A stretch of DNA of 10,541 bases. Origin: Prevotellaceae bacterium (GTDB taxonomy: Bacteria; Bacteroidota; Bacteroidia; Bacteroidales; UBA932). The translations under genes were made by a program, and so were the position numbers. Below, in pieces: positions 1 to 7,361 of this stretch. The stretch is taken from contig JAIRXY010000012.1 of the NCBI GenBank assembly GCA_031268055.1, forward strand, positions 1 to 10,541. Reading direction: 5' to 3'. Each line of letters starts with the position of its first letter. Within the stretch, counting starts at the first letter, position 1. The notes under the pieces are model-generated. The model was not told the DNA's origin. It was given only the letters and a program-made list of their open reading frames with translations, and did no database searches.

Positions 1-444
1 GATGAAGCCTGCACGTTGCTGATTTTTTCACCGTTCTTGCTTACTGTTTTTTCCGCTTTACGCTTGGCAAAGTTCAACATCGACGAGCGGCAGGCCACCT
101 CCTTTTGGGGGTTGCCCACGCCGGCTAATGCGCTGTTTTTTGCATCAATTGCAATAATCTGTATGGACATTCCATTGGGAATATGGCTATTGCTGGCGTT
201 GATAGCGCTGTTCTCTTTTTTGCTTGTTTGCGAAATCCCTATGTTTTCGCTCAAAATAAAAGGTTCCTTGTCGGCAAAATACACGCTACAGCTTGTATTT
301 TTGCTGCTGTCGGGGGTAATTGTGCTGCTCTGCCTGCTGTATTCCGTGCCGGTATTTGCAGCATTTGCGCCTATTATCCTGCTCTACATTTTGCTAAACG
401 TAGCGGCGTGGATACGAAAGCTTATAGCGCGTAATGCTATATGA
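1..444 (+). CDS. pssA: Phosphatidylserine synthase (CDP-diacylglycerol--serine O-phosphatidyltransferase), C-terminal part
   Basis: Open from the left edge in frame 1 and ending at TGA 442-444, so only the last 147 residues are present. The enzyme joins CDP-diacylglycerol and serine to make phosphatidylserine, the precursor of phosphatidylethanolamine, at the inner membrane. The best signature is near the start: SALRLAKFNID followed by WGLPTPANALFF (about residues 18-42), a block conserved after the catalytic region in PssA of the CDP-alcohol phosphatidyltransferase family. The catalytic D-x2-D-G-x2-A-R motif would lie upstream of the window and cannot be checked. The remainder is a run of hydrophobic stretches fitting several membrane helices, and ends in a short basic tail (WIRKLIARNAI). 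A TPR gene follows 43 bases downstream on the same strand. The family call is firm from the signature; activity is inferred. Confidence 0.87.
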   Translation, partial: DEACTLLIFSPFLLTVFSALRLAKFNIDERQATSFWGLPTPANALFFASIAIICMDIPLGIWLLLALIALFSFLLVCEIPMFSLKIKGSLSAKYTLQLVFLLLSGVIVLLCLLYSVPVFAAFAPIILLYILLNVAAWIRKLIARNAI

Positions 445-487
445 AAAAATCTGCTTGTTACAATTAATTAAATATTTGAGAAGAAAA

Positions 488-1516
488 ATGAAAAGAAAGC
501 TGTTAATATTTATGTCGCTAACATTTGCTGTGGTAATGCTTGCATTTACGCAGCAAAGTAAAGCAACCCAGCCGGCAGCCTATACCGAAGGGCTTGCGCT
601 GCTTGAGCAAAAAGATTATGCAAATGCAATTGCTAAGCTTACTTTAGCCATTGCCGAGCAAGAAAATTTTGCCGACGCCTACTATCAGCGGGCTGTAGCC
701 AACGAAAAAAGCGGCAACAGCAGCGACGCGCTGGATGATTACACCAGGGCCATAGAGCTGCAACCTACGGCCACTTTCTACTTTTCCCGAGGGCGGTTTT
801 ATCAGGAGCTCGGCAGCTTTACCGAAGCCGAAGCTGATTACACCGAAGCCTCAATGCTCAACCCTGATATGTCTGAGGCGCACTACTACAGGGGCGCTAT
901 CAACTTTCTCTCCGAATCGTACCATGCTGCCATTGAGGAGTATACCCACTGCATTGCTATTGATTCCCTGCACGCCTACGCGTATAACGACCGCGGGAGC
1001 GCAAACCGCCAGTTAGACCGCTATAAAGAAGCCTTATCCGACTATACGGCAGCCATTAAGATTGATTCAACGCTGGATTTTCTGTTCAGCAACCGCGGTA
1101 CTACCTATCGGCTTATGGAAAAATACGACGAAGCTATTAACGACTATAACGAAGCCATTAAGCTCTCTCCACGAAGCGCTATGCTGTACAATAATAGAGG
1201 GCTGGCAAAGTTAGGAAAAGAGGACTACGAAGGCGCGTCGGCAGACTTTTTTGCGGCTAAAAGATATAACCCGAACTACTTCCGTGCATTCAACAACATG
1301 GGGAATGTTTACTACAGGCAAAAAAAATATGCCGAAGCGCTGGTTGAATACGATAAGGCGCTTAAAATAAATGATAAATTTGGGCAAGCATTCCTGAACA
1401 GAGGTATTGTAAAAGAGATGCAGCGTAATGACGAGGGCGCTTGCGCCGACTGGCAAAAGGCTGCCGAGCTGGGCGTATCGACAGCAAAAAATTACGTTTC
1501 GGCACAATGCAAATAG
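488..1516 (+). CDS. Secreted tetratricopeptide (TPR) repeat protein
   Basis: A 342-residue protein that is almost entirely TPR helices. I start it at ATG 488, not at the in-frame ATG 434, because 488 gives a clean signal peptide (basic MKRK, hydrophobic residues 5-20, cleavage plausible after QQSKA at about 26), while 434 adds 18 residues and overlaps pssA. After the signal, about nine units with a strict 34-residue period begin near residues 28, 62, 96, 130, 164, 197, 231, 265 and 299. They show the usual pattern, for example YNDRGSANRQLDRYKEALSDY and YNNRGLAKLGKEDYEGASADF. The last unit ends in GACADWQKAAELG, a common closing form in such arrays. There is no catalytic domain, so it is probably a periplasmic or surface-facing scaffold for protein-protein contacts; the partner is unknown. 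The following PorE-like gene starts 52 bases downstream and also carries TPRs, so a shared envelope role is possible but inferred. Confidence 0.85.
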   Translation: MKRKLLIFMSLTFAVVMLAFTQQSKATQPAAYTEGLALLEQKDYANAIAKLTLAIAEQENFADAYYQRAVANEKSGNSSDALDDYTRAIELQPTATFYFSRGRFYQELGSFTEAEADYTEASMLNPDMSEAHYYRGAINFLSESYHAAIEEYTHCIAIDSLHAYAYNDRGSANRQLDRYKEALSDYTAAIKIDSTLDFLFSNRGTTYRLMEKYDEAINDYNEAIKLSPRSAMLYNNRGLAKLGKEDYEGASADFFAAKRYNPNYFRAFNNMGNVYYRQKKYAEALVEYDKALKINDKFGQAFLNRGIVKEMQRNDEGACADWQKAAELGVSTAKNYVSAQCK

Positions 1517-1568
1517 CAATTTGACCAATATATTTAGTATTCACAAAAACCTTAATTATAAAGTTCAC

Positions 1569-3686
1569 ATGAAACAAATTAACAATTACATACTAATTGC
1601 TTTAATGCTTTTATGTACTAATCCTGTTTTTGCTCAGCTGCAAAATGTAGAGTTTGAAAGAAAAAATTTTTCTAACGATAAAAATGGGTTAAAAAAAGCA
1701 AAGGAACAGCTTGAATTTGGGAGAAACCACTACGATAAAGGTTTTCCTTCGCACAAAGTAGCGGCCTTGCCATACCTTTTGTACGCCAACAACTTCAACC
1801 CAAACAATGCCGAGCTTAATGTTATGATTGGAGACTGCTATCTGCGCTCAACCGATGATAAAGAGCAGGCAATAAAATATTTAGAAAAGGCTACGACGCT
1901 ACCTTCGCCGCTAAAGAGTAGGGCATACGAGCTGCTGGGAGAAGCATACCACCTAACATACGACTTTGATAAAGCAATTCAGCAGCTTACCCTCTGCAAA
2001 AAGTTTTTGGATACAAAGGCTAAAACCTATAGAGACGACTTGAAGCGCGTAAACAAAAGAATTGCTGAGTGCGAAACAGGTAAAAAGTTGTTTAAAAACC
2101 CTGTGCAAGTATTCATTGACAACCTTGGCAACGTTGTCAACACCGTTTACGCCGAGTATGGGCCAATCATCACAGCAGATGGCTCAACGCTCTACTTCAC
2201 CTCTTTGCGCCCTAATGAGAAGGGAAATTCCTTTGAGACCGAAGCCTCTTTTAACGAAGAAAATTATACAGAGGACATATACGTAACCTACCTCAAAAAT
2301 AGGAAGTGGTCGCTACCTAAAGCTCTTGGCAGCCCTATCAACACACCCACTAACGATGCCATAGCAGGTATTTCTCCCGCCGGCGACATTATGTTCGTGT
2401 TCCTGTCGGAAAATGGCGGCGATTTGGGCTATACTACCCTTAACGGCAATACATGGATGCCGCCAAAATCCTTGGGCAACGCTATTAACTCGCCGGCGCA
2501 CGAGGCAAGCGCCTCGCTTTCGCCCGACGGACGAACACTATACTTTGTTAGCAACCGCGACAACGAAATCACCGGTAACCACCAAATATACTACTCCAAC
2601 AGGGATGTTGACGGAGCATGGACGCCGGCTAAGCCCATAGGAGCGCCGATTACTTCGGGCTACGATGAGCGAACGGTATTCATGCATGCCAACGGAAAAA
2701 CCCTCTACTTTAGCTCTAATGGGCACAACACTATGGGAGGATACGACATTTTTCGCTCCGATTTTGAAAAAGGACGGTGGACTACCCCTGTTAATATGGG
2801 ATACCCTATTAATACACCGGAGGACGACCTGTTCTTCATGCTGAGCGCCAGCGAACGCTACGCCTACTTCTCTTCGTTCAGGAAGGGAGGGGTAGGGCTG
2901 CATGACCTCTACCGAATAGTTTTCATTGAGAACAAGCCTGTCATTAATGTCTCGGAAGACAACCAGATTGCCTACATGCAGAAACCTTTGGCCGAAGTTT
3001 CGGTAGAGAAAAAAGTTATACCGCCTCCCACTACTGTTGCCGTTGCTGCACCTGCTAGCGTAGTTGTTACCTTGTTCAAAGGTGTTGTAACGGATGCAAA
3101 AACACACAAGCCCCTTTTTGCCAGCATAGAAATTACCGACAACGATTTAAGCAAGGTTGTAGCTTCGTTTACCACAAACTCGCAAACAGGGTCTTACATG
3201 GTAGTGCTGCCTTCGGGTAAAAACTACGGCTTGGCAGTTAAGGCCGAGAATTACCTCTTTCACTCTGAAAATATTGACGTGCGCGAGCATGCCGAATATC
3301 AAGAAATCTACAAAGAGGTGGAGCTGAACGAAATAGTGGTTGGCGCTAAAATTGTGCTGAACAACATCTTCTTTGGATTTGGGAATGCGGAGCTCTCCGC
3401 AACCTCTATTATGGAGCTTAAGCTCATGGTGACGCTGCTTAACGACCAACCTTCGCTACGCATTGAAATTTCGGGGCACACCGATAATACAGGCGCTGCC
3501 GAATTTAACAAAATGCTTTCCGAATCGCGCGCCAAAGCAGTTGTTGACTACCTTGTGGAGGCCGGAATTGCTGCTGACCGCCTAACTTTCGTTGGCTATG
3601 GATTTGACCAGCCCATAGAGCCAAATACAACCGCCAAAGGACGTGCAGCAAACCGCCGTACCGAGTTTAAGGTGCTGGAGAATTAG
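1569..3686 (+). CDS. OmpA-family envelope protein with TPR, PD40 propeller and regulatory-like domains (PorE-like)
   Basis: A 705-residue protein starting at ATG 1569, chosen because it opens with a signal peptide (MKQINNYILIALML..., cleavage plausible after NPVFA at 22); the frame is open further upstream but would run into the TPR gene. Domains in order: TPR-like helices about 45-165; five PD40/WD40-like blades about 195-455, with motifs such as SPDGRTLYFVSN (318-329) and NGKTLYFSSN (375-384); a proline-rich linker about 483-500; a carboxypeptidase regulatory-like beta domain about 500-575; and a C-terminal OmpA peptidoglycan-binding domain about 590-705, with ISGHTDNTG at 634-642 followed by LSESRA and VGYG. 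This matches PorE of the type IX secretion system, which anchors the trans-envelope machine to peptidoglycan. Bacteroidota have several paralogues with this layout, so PorE itself is only likely. Unlike a lipoprotein, it lacks a lipobox: Cys16 is preceded by Met-Leu-Leu. Confidence 0.82.
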   Translation: MKQINNYILIALMLLCTNPVFAQLQNVEFERKNFSNDKNGLKKAKEQLEFGRNHYDKGFPSHKVAALPYLLYANNFNPNNAELNVMIGDCYLRSTDDKEQAIKYLEKATTLPSPLKSRAYELLGEAYHLTYDFDKAIQQLTLCKKFLDTKAKTYRDDLKRVNKRIAECETGKKLFKNPVQVFIDNLGNVVNTVYAEYGPIITADGSTLYFTSLRPNEKGNSFETEASFNEENYTEDIYVTYLKNRKWSLPKALGSPINTPTNDAIAGISPAGDIMFVFLSENGGDLGYTTLNGNTWMPPKSLGNAINSPAHEASASLSPDGRTLYFVSNRDNEITGNHQIYYSNRDVDGAWTPAKPIGAPITSGYDERTVFMHANGKTLYFSSNGHNTMGGYDIFRSDFEKGRWTTPVNMGYPINTPEDDLFFMLSASERYAYFSSFRKGGVGLHDLYRIVFIENKPVINVSEDNQIAYMQKPLAEVSVEKKVIPPPTTVAVAAPASVVVTLFKGVVTDAKTHKPLFASIEITDNDLSKVVASFTTNSQTGSYMVVLPSGKNYGLAVKAENYLFHSENIDVREHAEYQEIYKEVELNEIVVGAKIVLNNIFFGFGNAELSATSIMELKLMVTLLNDQPSLRIEISGHTDNTGAAEFNKMLSESRAKAVVDYLVEAGIAADRLTFVGYGFDQPIEPNTTAKGRAANRRTEFKVLEN

Positions 3687-3714
3687 AGCCGCCGCAAGGC
3701 GTAAAAATTGGGTG

Positions 3715-3774
3715 AAAAAAGAGAGGGGAGCCAGCTGTAAAAAGTAGCTCCCCTCTCTTTTTTTTTCTTTTTTT
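3715..3774. terminator. Bidirectional intrinsic terminator between convergent genes
   Basis: A perfect 12-base stem, AGAGAGGGGAGC (3720-3731) paired with GCTCCCCTCTCT (3747-3758), has a 15-base loop. Six A's precede it (3715-3720, the last one inside the stem) and eight T's follow it (3759-3766), with more T's to 3774, so a U-tract is made whichever strand is transcribed. It lies 28 bases after the PorE-like stop and just beyond the clpX stop, so it can end both transcripts. A smaller hairpin with a GCAA tetraloop (CGCC 3690-3693 with GGCG 3698-3701) sits right after the PorE-like stop codon and may add to termination or mRNA stability. Confidence 0.93.
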
Positions 3775-3784
3775 GTATGTGCTT

Positions 3785-5047
3785 CTACGCTGCTTTGTTG
3801 TCAAAAGCTTGCGACAGCTTGTTTTGAGCGTATTCCTTGGAGATGTGCAGCTGTCCACCCTTGCTGTTCTGAGCGCTGTTTTCGTCGGGAAGCTCGTACA
3901 TGGCGTCTATCATAAGTTCTTCGCAGATGGCGCGAAGGCCGCGTGCACCGAGCTTGTGCTCCATTGCCTTATCCACAATGTAGTCCAGCACATCGTCGTC
4001 TATGGTGAGCTGTATGTTGTCCATTGCAAACAGCTTTTTATACTGCTTCACAATGGCGTTTTGGGGGTCGGTAAGAATTTTTCGTAGCGCCTCTCTATCG
4101 AGCGGGTCAAGGTGGGTAATCACCGGCAAGCGACCGATAATTTCGGGAATTAGCCCAAAGTGGCGTAGGTCGGTTGGGGCGAGGTACTTGAGTAGCCCGC
4201 TTTTGTCTACTTTGCTACGCTTTTCTGCGGCCTCAAAGCCAATCATGTTGGTGTTGATGCGGCGCGCTATAATTCTGTCTATCCCCTCAAAAGCGCCTCC
4301 GGCGATGAACAAAATATCCTTTGTGTTGACGGGAATCATTTTTTGCTCCGGATGCTTGCGGCCACCCTGCGGCGGGACGTTCACCACCGTACCTTCGAGC
4401 AGCTTGAGCAGCGCCTGCTGCACGCCCTCGCCTGACACGTCGCGCGTGATGGAGGGGTTGTCGCTTTTGCGCGAAATCTTATCTATTTCATCAATAAAAA
4501 CAATCCCTTTTTCGGCAGCGGCAACGTTGTAGTTGGCTACCTGAAGCAGGCGCGTGAGGATGCTCTCTACGTCTTCGCCTACGTAGCCTGCCTCGGTGAG
4601 CACGGTAGCGTCGACGATAGCAAACGGCACTTTCAGTATTCGCGCAATGGTGCGCGCCAGCAGCGTCTTGCCGGTGCCCGTTTCGCCTACCATGATGATG
4701 TTCGATTTATCCAGCTCCACATCCTCCGACGGTATGCTACCCTGCCGGATGCGCTTGTAGTGGTTGTACACCGCTACCGAGAGGTACTTCTTGGCGTCGC
4801 CTTGCCCGATAACGTACTTGTCGAGAAACGTTTTTATAGCTTGAGGGCTGGGTGGATTCGGTATATTGGCATTGAATTTGTGCTGCGATTCCGGCTGCGA
4901 TTCTTGCTGGGGATTTTCTCCGTTCAACGCCCTGTAAACGTGCTGTACGCAGGTATCGCAAATGGCGGCAGCGCCTTTGCCTTGTATAAGGTGTTCAACA
5001 TGACGAATAGAGCGTCCACAAAATGAGCAATGCTTGAGTTCTGCCAT
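3785..5047 (-). CDS. clpX: ATP-dependent Clp protease ATP-binding subunit ClpX
   Basis: A full-length 420-residue AAA+ unfoldase that recognises substrates, unfolds them with ATP and threads them into ClpP. Visible in order: N-terminal zinc-binding domain with Cys7, Cys10, Cys30 and Cys33; Walker A GETGTGKT (121-128; Glu at the second position where E. coli ClpX has Pro); pore loop GYVGED (154-159); Walker B VFIDEID (183-189); RKH loop (230-232); the IGF tripeptide (269-271) that docks onto ClpP; and sensor-2 GARGLR (367-372). All residues needed for ATP turnover and ClpP contact are present. The start ATG lies 4 bases after the clpP stop, so the two are almost certainly co-transcribed and probably translationally linked; the A-rich lysine codons at the end of clpP form the sequence in front of this start. 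The protein ends in Lys-Ala-Ala, resembling the C-terminal tags that ClpX itself recognises. Confidence 0.98.
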   Translation of the reverse strand: MAELKHCSFCGRSIRHVEHLIQGKGAAAICDTCVQHVYRALNGENPQQESQPESQHKFNANIPNPPSPQAIKTFLDKYVIGQGDAKKYLSVAVYNHYKRIRQGSIPSEDVELDKSNIIMVGETGTGKTLLARTIARILKVPFAIVDATVLTEAGYVGEDVESILTRLLQVANYNVAAAEKGIVFIDEIDKISRKSDNPSITRDVSGEGVQQALLKLLEGTVVNVPPQGGRKHPEQKMIPVNTKDILFIAGGAFEGIDRIIARRINTNMIGFEAAEKRSKVDKSGLLKYLAPTDLRHFGLIPEIIGRLPVITHLDPLDREALRKILTDPQNAIVKQYKKLFAMDNIQLTIDDDVLDYIVDKAMEHKLGARGLRAICEELMIDAMYELPDENSAQNSKGGQLHISKEYAQNKLSQAFDNKAA

Positions 5048-5051
5048 TTTC

Positions 5052-5729
5052 TTACTTTTTCTTTGCCATTTTTACCAAAATATTGTCGATGATGCCGTAC
5101 TCCTTGGCTTCGGAGGCGCTCATCCAGTAGTCCCTGTCGCTGTCTTTTTCTATCTGCTCCACAGGCTTCCCCGAGTGCTGGGCGATAAGGCCGTAAAGCT
5201 CGTGCTTGAGCTTTACAATTTCCCGTGCGGTAATTTCGATGTCCGAGGCTTGCCCCTCGGCGCCACCCGTAGGCTGGTGTATCATAACGCGCGAGTGGGG
5301 TAGGGCGGTGCGCTTACCCGCCGCGCCTGCGCACAGCAGCACAGCGCCCATGGAGGCCGACATGCCGGTGCAGATGGTGCCCACGTCGGAGCTAATCAGC
5401 TGCATGGTATCGTAAATGCCCAAGCCCGACGAAACGGAGCCCCCCGGCGTGTTGAGGTATAAGCTGATATCCTTGCCCGAATCGTTGTTGGAGTCCAGAA
5501 AAAGCAGTTGCGCCTGTATGATGTTGGCTACATCGTCGTCGATGGGAACGCCAAGAAATACGATGCGCTCCATCATTAGCCGCGAGAACACGTCCATGCT
5601 GGCTACGTTAAGCTGACGCTCTTCGATGATGGTAGGGTTGATGTAGCTGCCGTAAATGCTGCTGTAGCGGTGCAGCGTCATGCTGTTGACGCCGACGTGC
5701 TTTACCGCGTATTTTTGAAAATCATTCAT
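5052..5729 (-). CDS. clpP: ATP-dependent Clp protease proteolytic subunit ClpP
   Basis: A 225-residue serine peptidase that forms the barrel-shaped chamber in which ClpX-delivered proteins are cut. The catalytic triad is intact: Ser126 in [10 protein letters not shown], His151 in RVMIHQP, and Asp200 in DRDYWMSA; these sit at a constant offset of 29 from E. coli mature numbering (97, 122, 171). The oxyanion/strand segment NTPGGSV (93-99) is also present. Compared with E. coli ClpP there is an N-terminal extension of roughly 30 residues, rich in Tyr and Ser, which may be a processed propeptide or a Bacteroidota-type N-terminus. clpX follows after 4 bases and tig lies 107 bases upstream on the same strand, giving the order tig-clpP-clpX. 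I saw no strong Bacteroidota promoter in the 107-base gap, so read-through from tig is likely. Confidence 0.98.
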   Translation of the reverse strand: MNDFQKYAVKHVGVNSMTLHRYSSIYGSYINPTIIEERQLNVASMDVFSRLMMERIVFLGVPIDDDVANIIQAQLLFLDSNNDSGKDISLYLNTPGGSVSSGLGIYDTMQLISSDVGTICTGMSASMGAVLLCAGAAGKRTALPHSRVMIHQPTGGAEGQASDIEITAREIVKLKHELYGLIAQHSGKPVEQIEKDSDRDYWMSASEAKEYGIIDNILVKMAKKK

Positions 5730-5794
5730 GGAGAAATTTTTTTTAAGATTCTAAAGACCGGATTATAGCGCAAAGAAGTAGAAGAAACAGAGAT

Positions 5795-5804
5795 GATATA
5801 TATC
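5795..5804. repeat. Perfect 10-base palindrome in the tig-clpP gap
   Basis: GATATATATC is identical on both strands and lies about 65 bases upstream of the clpP start. It could be a small operator or simply an AT-rich palindrome; nothing else in the sequence distinguishes these. A looser ATCCT/AGGAT pair (5803-5835) surrounds the T-run next to it on the tig side and might weakly reduce read-through. Confidence 0.25.
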
Positions 5805-5836
5805 CTAAGTTTTTTTCAGCTCAAAGATTCAGGATG

Positions 5837-7165
5837 CTATATTATTTCATTGAACTGCTTGTTGCTTACTTCTTTATGCTCAATGGTGGCGGTGTTGCGA
5901 ATGTACTCTACCGCCAGCGTTTCGATGGTATAGTCGACAATTTGATTGCGTTCTTCGTTAGAACGTTCGAGCGTGCTTTGCGCAAATTCAGTCAGGCGTT
6001 CTTCGTTCATGCTACCAATTCCGTACATGGCGAGCCGCTCCAGCACTACTTTTTTTGCAGTATCTAACAGGGCTTCCTCCGTTACTTCAATGTTTTGCTG
6101 CTGTAGAATGTGCTCTTTAATGAGGTTCCAGCGTAGTATGCCAGCAATGTGTGGAAATTCTTTCTCCGCCTCTTCTTCCGTCATCTTTCCATCGGAGCTA
6201 TATGCTAACCAGCGCTTTAGGAAAACTTCGGGCAGCTCAAGAGTTACTTCTTGCAGCAGCGTGTTGCGAACGTCAACTCTAAAGCGGCGGTTGCTCTTGT
6301 TCGCCAGCTCGCTGCCCATGTCGCTTTTTATCCTGCTAACAAATTCTTCCTCGGAGGTTATCACATCTTTGCCGTATACGGAGTCAAAAAATTCTTGGTT
6401 GATTTCGGACGGCTCAACGCGCGTAATTTCTTTAATGGTTATCGTGAAAACAGGGTCTACTTCTGCCAGCTGCTCTGTGGGAATTTTGAGAAACGCTGCG
6501 CAGTCAACGTCGTTGGTAAGCATTTTGCGCACATCTGCCTCTACGGAGGCGCCTACGGAAAGCCCCAGCAGCGCTTGCTGCTCGGCCTCCGGAATTACCT
6601 TTAGCGAGAGCATGGCTTTTTCTACGGTGAGCCCCTTCTCGCCACTTTGCGCGAGATCAACTATTACGAGGTCGTCGCTCCCGATTTGCTCTGCGCTCAC
6701 CGTTTTGCCGTAGTACCTTCGATAGGCGTCGATGCGCGCTTGTACATCCTCGTCCGGAATGGTGATGGTGTAGTAGGGAATTTTGATTTCACTGCTTACG
6801 GTTAGGTTTACTTTAGGCGCTAAGCCTATCTCGTACTTGAACTCGAAATCGGTTTGTACGCTAAGGTCAATTGAAGGCAGCTCGCCGCTGGGTATCGGCC
6901 TGCCAACGGTGTAAAGGTGATTATCGTTAATGTAGTTTCCGACAAGGTCGCTCACCAGCTTAAATATTTCGTCGGCAGCTGTCGGATTTTGGTACATTTT
7001 TTTTATCAGTCCCATAGGCACCATGCCCGGGCGAAACCCCGGCATCTGCACTTTCCGACGGTAGTCGCGGAGCTTAGCCTCCACTTTGCTTTCGTAGTCG
7101 ACTTTTTCTACTGTCACGGTCAACACCGCGTTAAGCGCGTCTATGTTTTCTTTTACAATGTTCAT
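5837..7165 (-). CDS. tig: Trigger factor (ribosome-associated chaperone)
   Basis: A 442-residue protein, within the usual length for trigger factor. It binds the ribosome near the exit tunnel and shields nascent chains. The N-terminal ribosome-binding domain (about 1-110) carries the signature GFRPGMVP (43-50), equivalent to the GFR-x-G-x-x-P loop that contacts the ribosomal protein L23. The middle segment (about 150-250) corresponds to the FKBP-like peptidyl-prolyl isomerase domain but is divergent, as is common in Bacteroidota, so isomerase activity is uncertain. The C-terminal part (about 260-430) is helical and charged, as expected for the chaperone arms. The start at 7165 is preceded by AAAGG about 5 bases upstream, a fair ribosome site. 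It is first of three genes, ahead of clpP and clpX, and a good promoter lies at 7209-7240. Confidence 0.96.
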   Translation of the reverse strand: MNIVKENIDALNAVLTVTVEKVDYESKVEAKLRDYRRKVQMPGFRPGMVPMGLIKKMYQNPTAADEIFKLVSDLVGNYINDNHLYTVGRPIPSGELPSIDLSVQTDFEFKYEIGLAPKVNLTVSSEIKIPYYTITIPDEDVQARIDAYRRYYGKTVSAEQIGSDDLVIVDLAQSGEKGLTVEKAMLSLKVIPEAEQQALLGLSVGASVEADVRKMLTNDVDCAAFLKIPTEQLAEVDPVFTITIKEITRVEPSEINQEFFDSVYGKDVITSEEEFVSRIKSDMGSELANKSNRRFRVDVRNTLLQEVTLELPEVFLKRWLAYSSDGKMTEEEAEKEFPHIAGILRWNLIKEHILQQQNIEVTEEALLDTAKKVVLERLAMYGIGSMNEERLTEFAQSTLERSNEERNQIVDYTIETLAVEYIRNTATIEHKEVSNKQFNEII

Positions 7166-7166
7166 T

Positions 7167-7217
7167 TTACCTTTGAATAGTTATCCGTTCTTGACTTCAA
7201 TTGAGGTGCAAAGGTAA
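7167..7217. repeat. 9-base inverted repeat in the tig leader
   Basis: TTACCTTTG (7167-7175) and CAAAGGTAA (7209-7217) are exact inverted copies separated by 33 bases. On the - strand the outer copy is the -7 promoter box of tig and the inner copy holds the AAAGG ribosome site just before the ATG. The match may be a by-product of both signals being drawn from similar sequences, since the -7 box should not be in the transcript. Confidence 0.4.
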
Positions 7218-7240
7218 TATTTTTTTGGACAATGCTCAAA
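7209..7240 (-). promoter_or_regulatory. Bacteroidota-type promoter for tig
   Basis: On the - strand, TTTG (7240-7237) is followed after 20 bases by TACCTTTG (7216-7209), matching the known TTTG / TAnnTTTG pattern of the Bacteroidota primary sigma factor. Transcription should start a few bases beyond, giving a leader of about 35 bases before the tig ATG. It probably drives tig-clpP-clpX. Confidence 0.72.
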
Positions 7241-7361
7241 GCGTAAGGAAGTATAATGCAGTTTCAAACTTTAAGTATAGCTAATAAAAGTGAGTGTACC
7301 CCTCAAATTGTACCAGAGGGAGTAAAATACAGGCGATAGCAGCGCGCTCGGCGGATTTTTT

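Noticed and set aside
471..478. AATATTTG as a -7 box for the TPR gene
   Set aside because: One mismatch to TAnnTTTG, the nearest TTG is only 13 bases upstream, and the start would fall almost on the ATG; co-transcription with pssA is as likely.
434..487. Upstream in-frame ATG at 434 as start of the TPR protein
   Set aside because: It overlaps the end of pssA and buries the signal peptide behind 18 extra residues; ATG 488 gives a normal signal peptide.
488..1516. DNA tandem repeat in the TPR gene
   Set aside because: The 34-residue repeat is visible in protein only; the DNA copies are too diverged to be a nucleotide repeat.
1428..1568. Upstream extension of the PorE-like reading frame
   Set aside because: It lies inside the TPR gene in another frame and would put 47 unrelated residues before a clear signal peptide that begins at 1569.
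2538..3107. 189-codon open frame on the - strand opposite the PorE-like gene
   Set aside because: No recognisable domain or start signals; it is the reverse of well-defined PD40 and linker coding sequence.
4002..4532. 176-codon open frame on the + strand opposite clpX
   Set aside because: Antisense shadow of the AAA+ domain; the clpX motifs leave no doubt about the coding strand.
5946..6713. 255-codon open frame on the + strand opposite tig
   Set aside because: Its translation is a low-complexity Ser/Arg-rich sequence expected from the antisense of the tig codons, and tig has clear family signatures.
7168..7175. TACCTTTG on the + strand as a promoter
   Set aside because: It points into the antisense of radC with no + strand gene behind it; on the - strand it is the ribosome site of tig.
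7300..7320. CCCTC/GAGGG hairpin downstream of radC as its terminator
   Set aside because: Only a 5-base stem with an 11-base loop, and the T's on the - strand begin several bases later; too weak to call.
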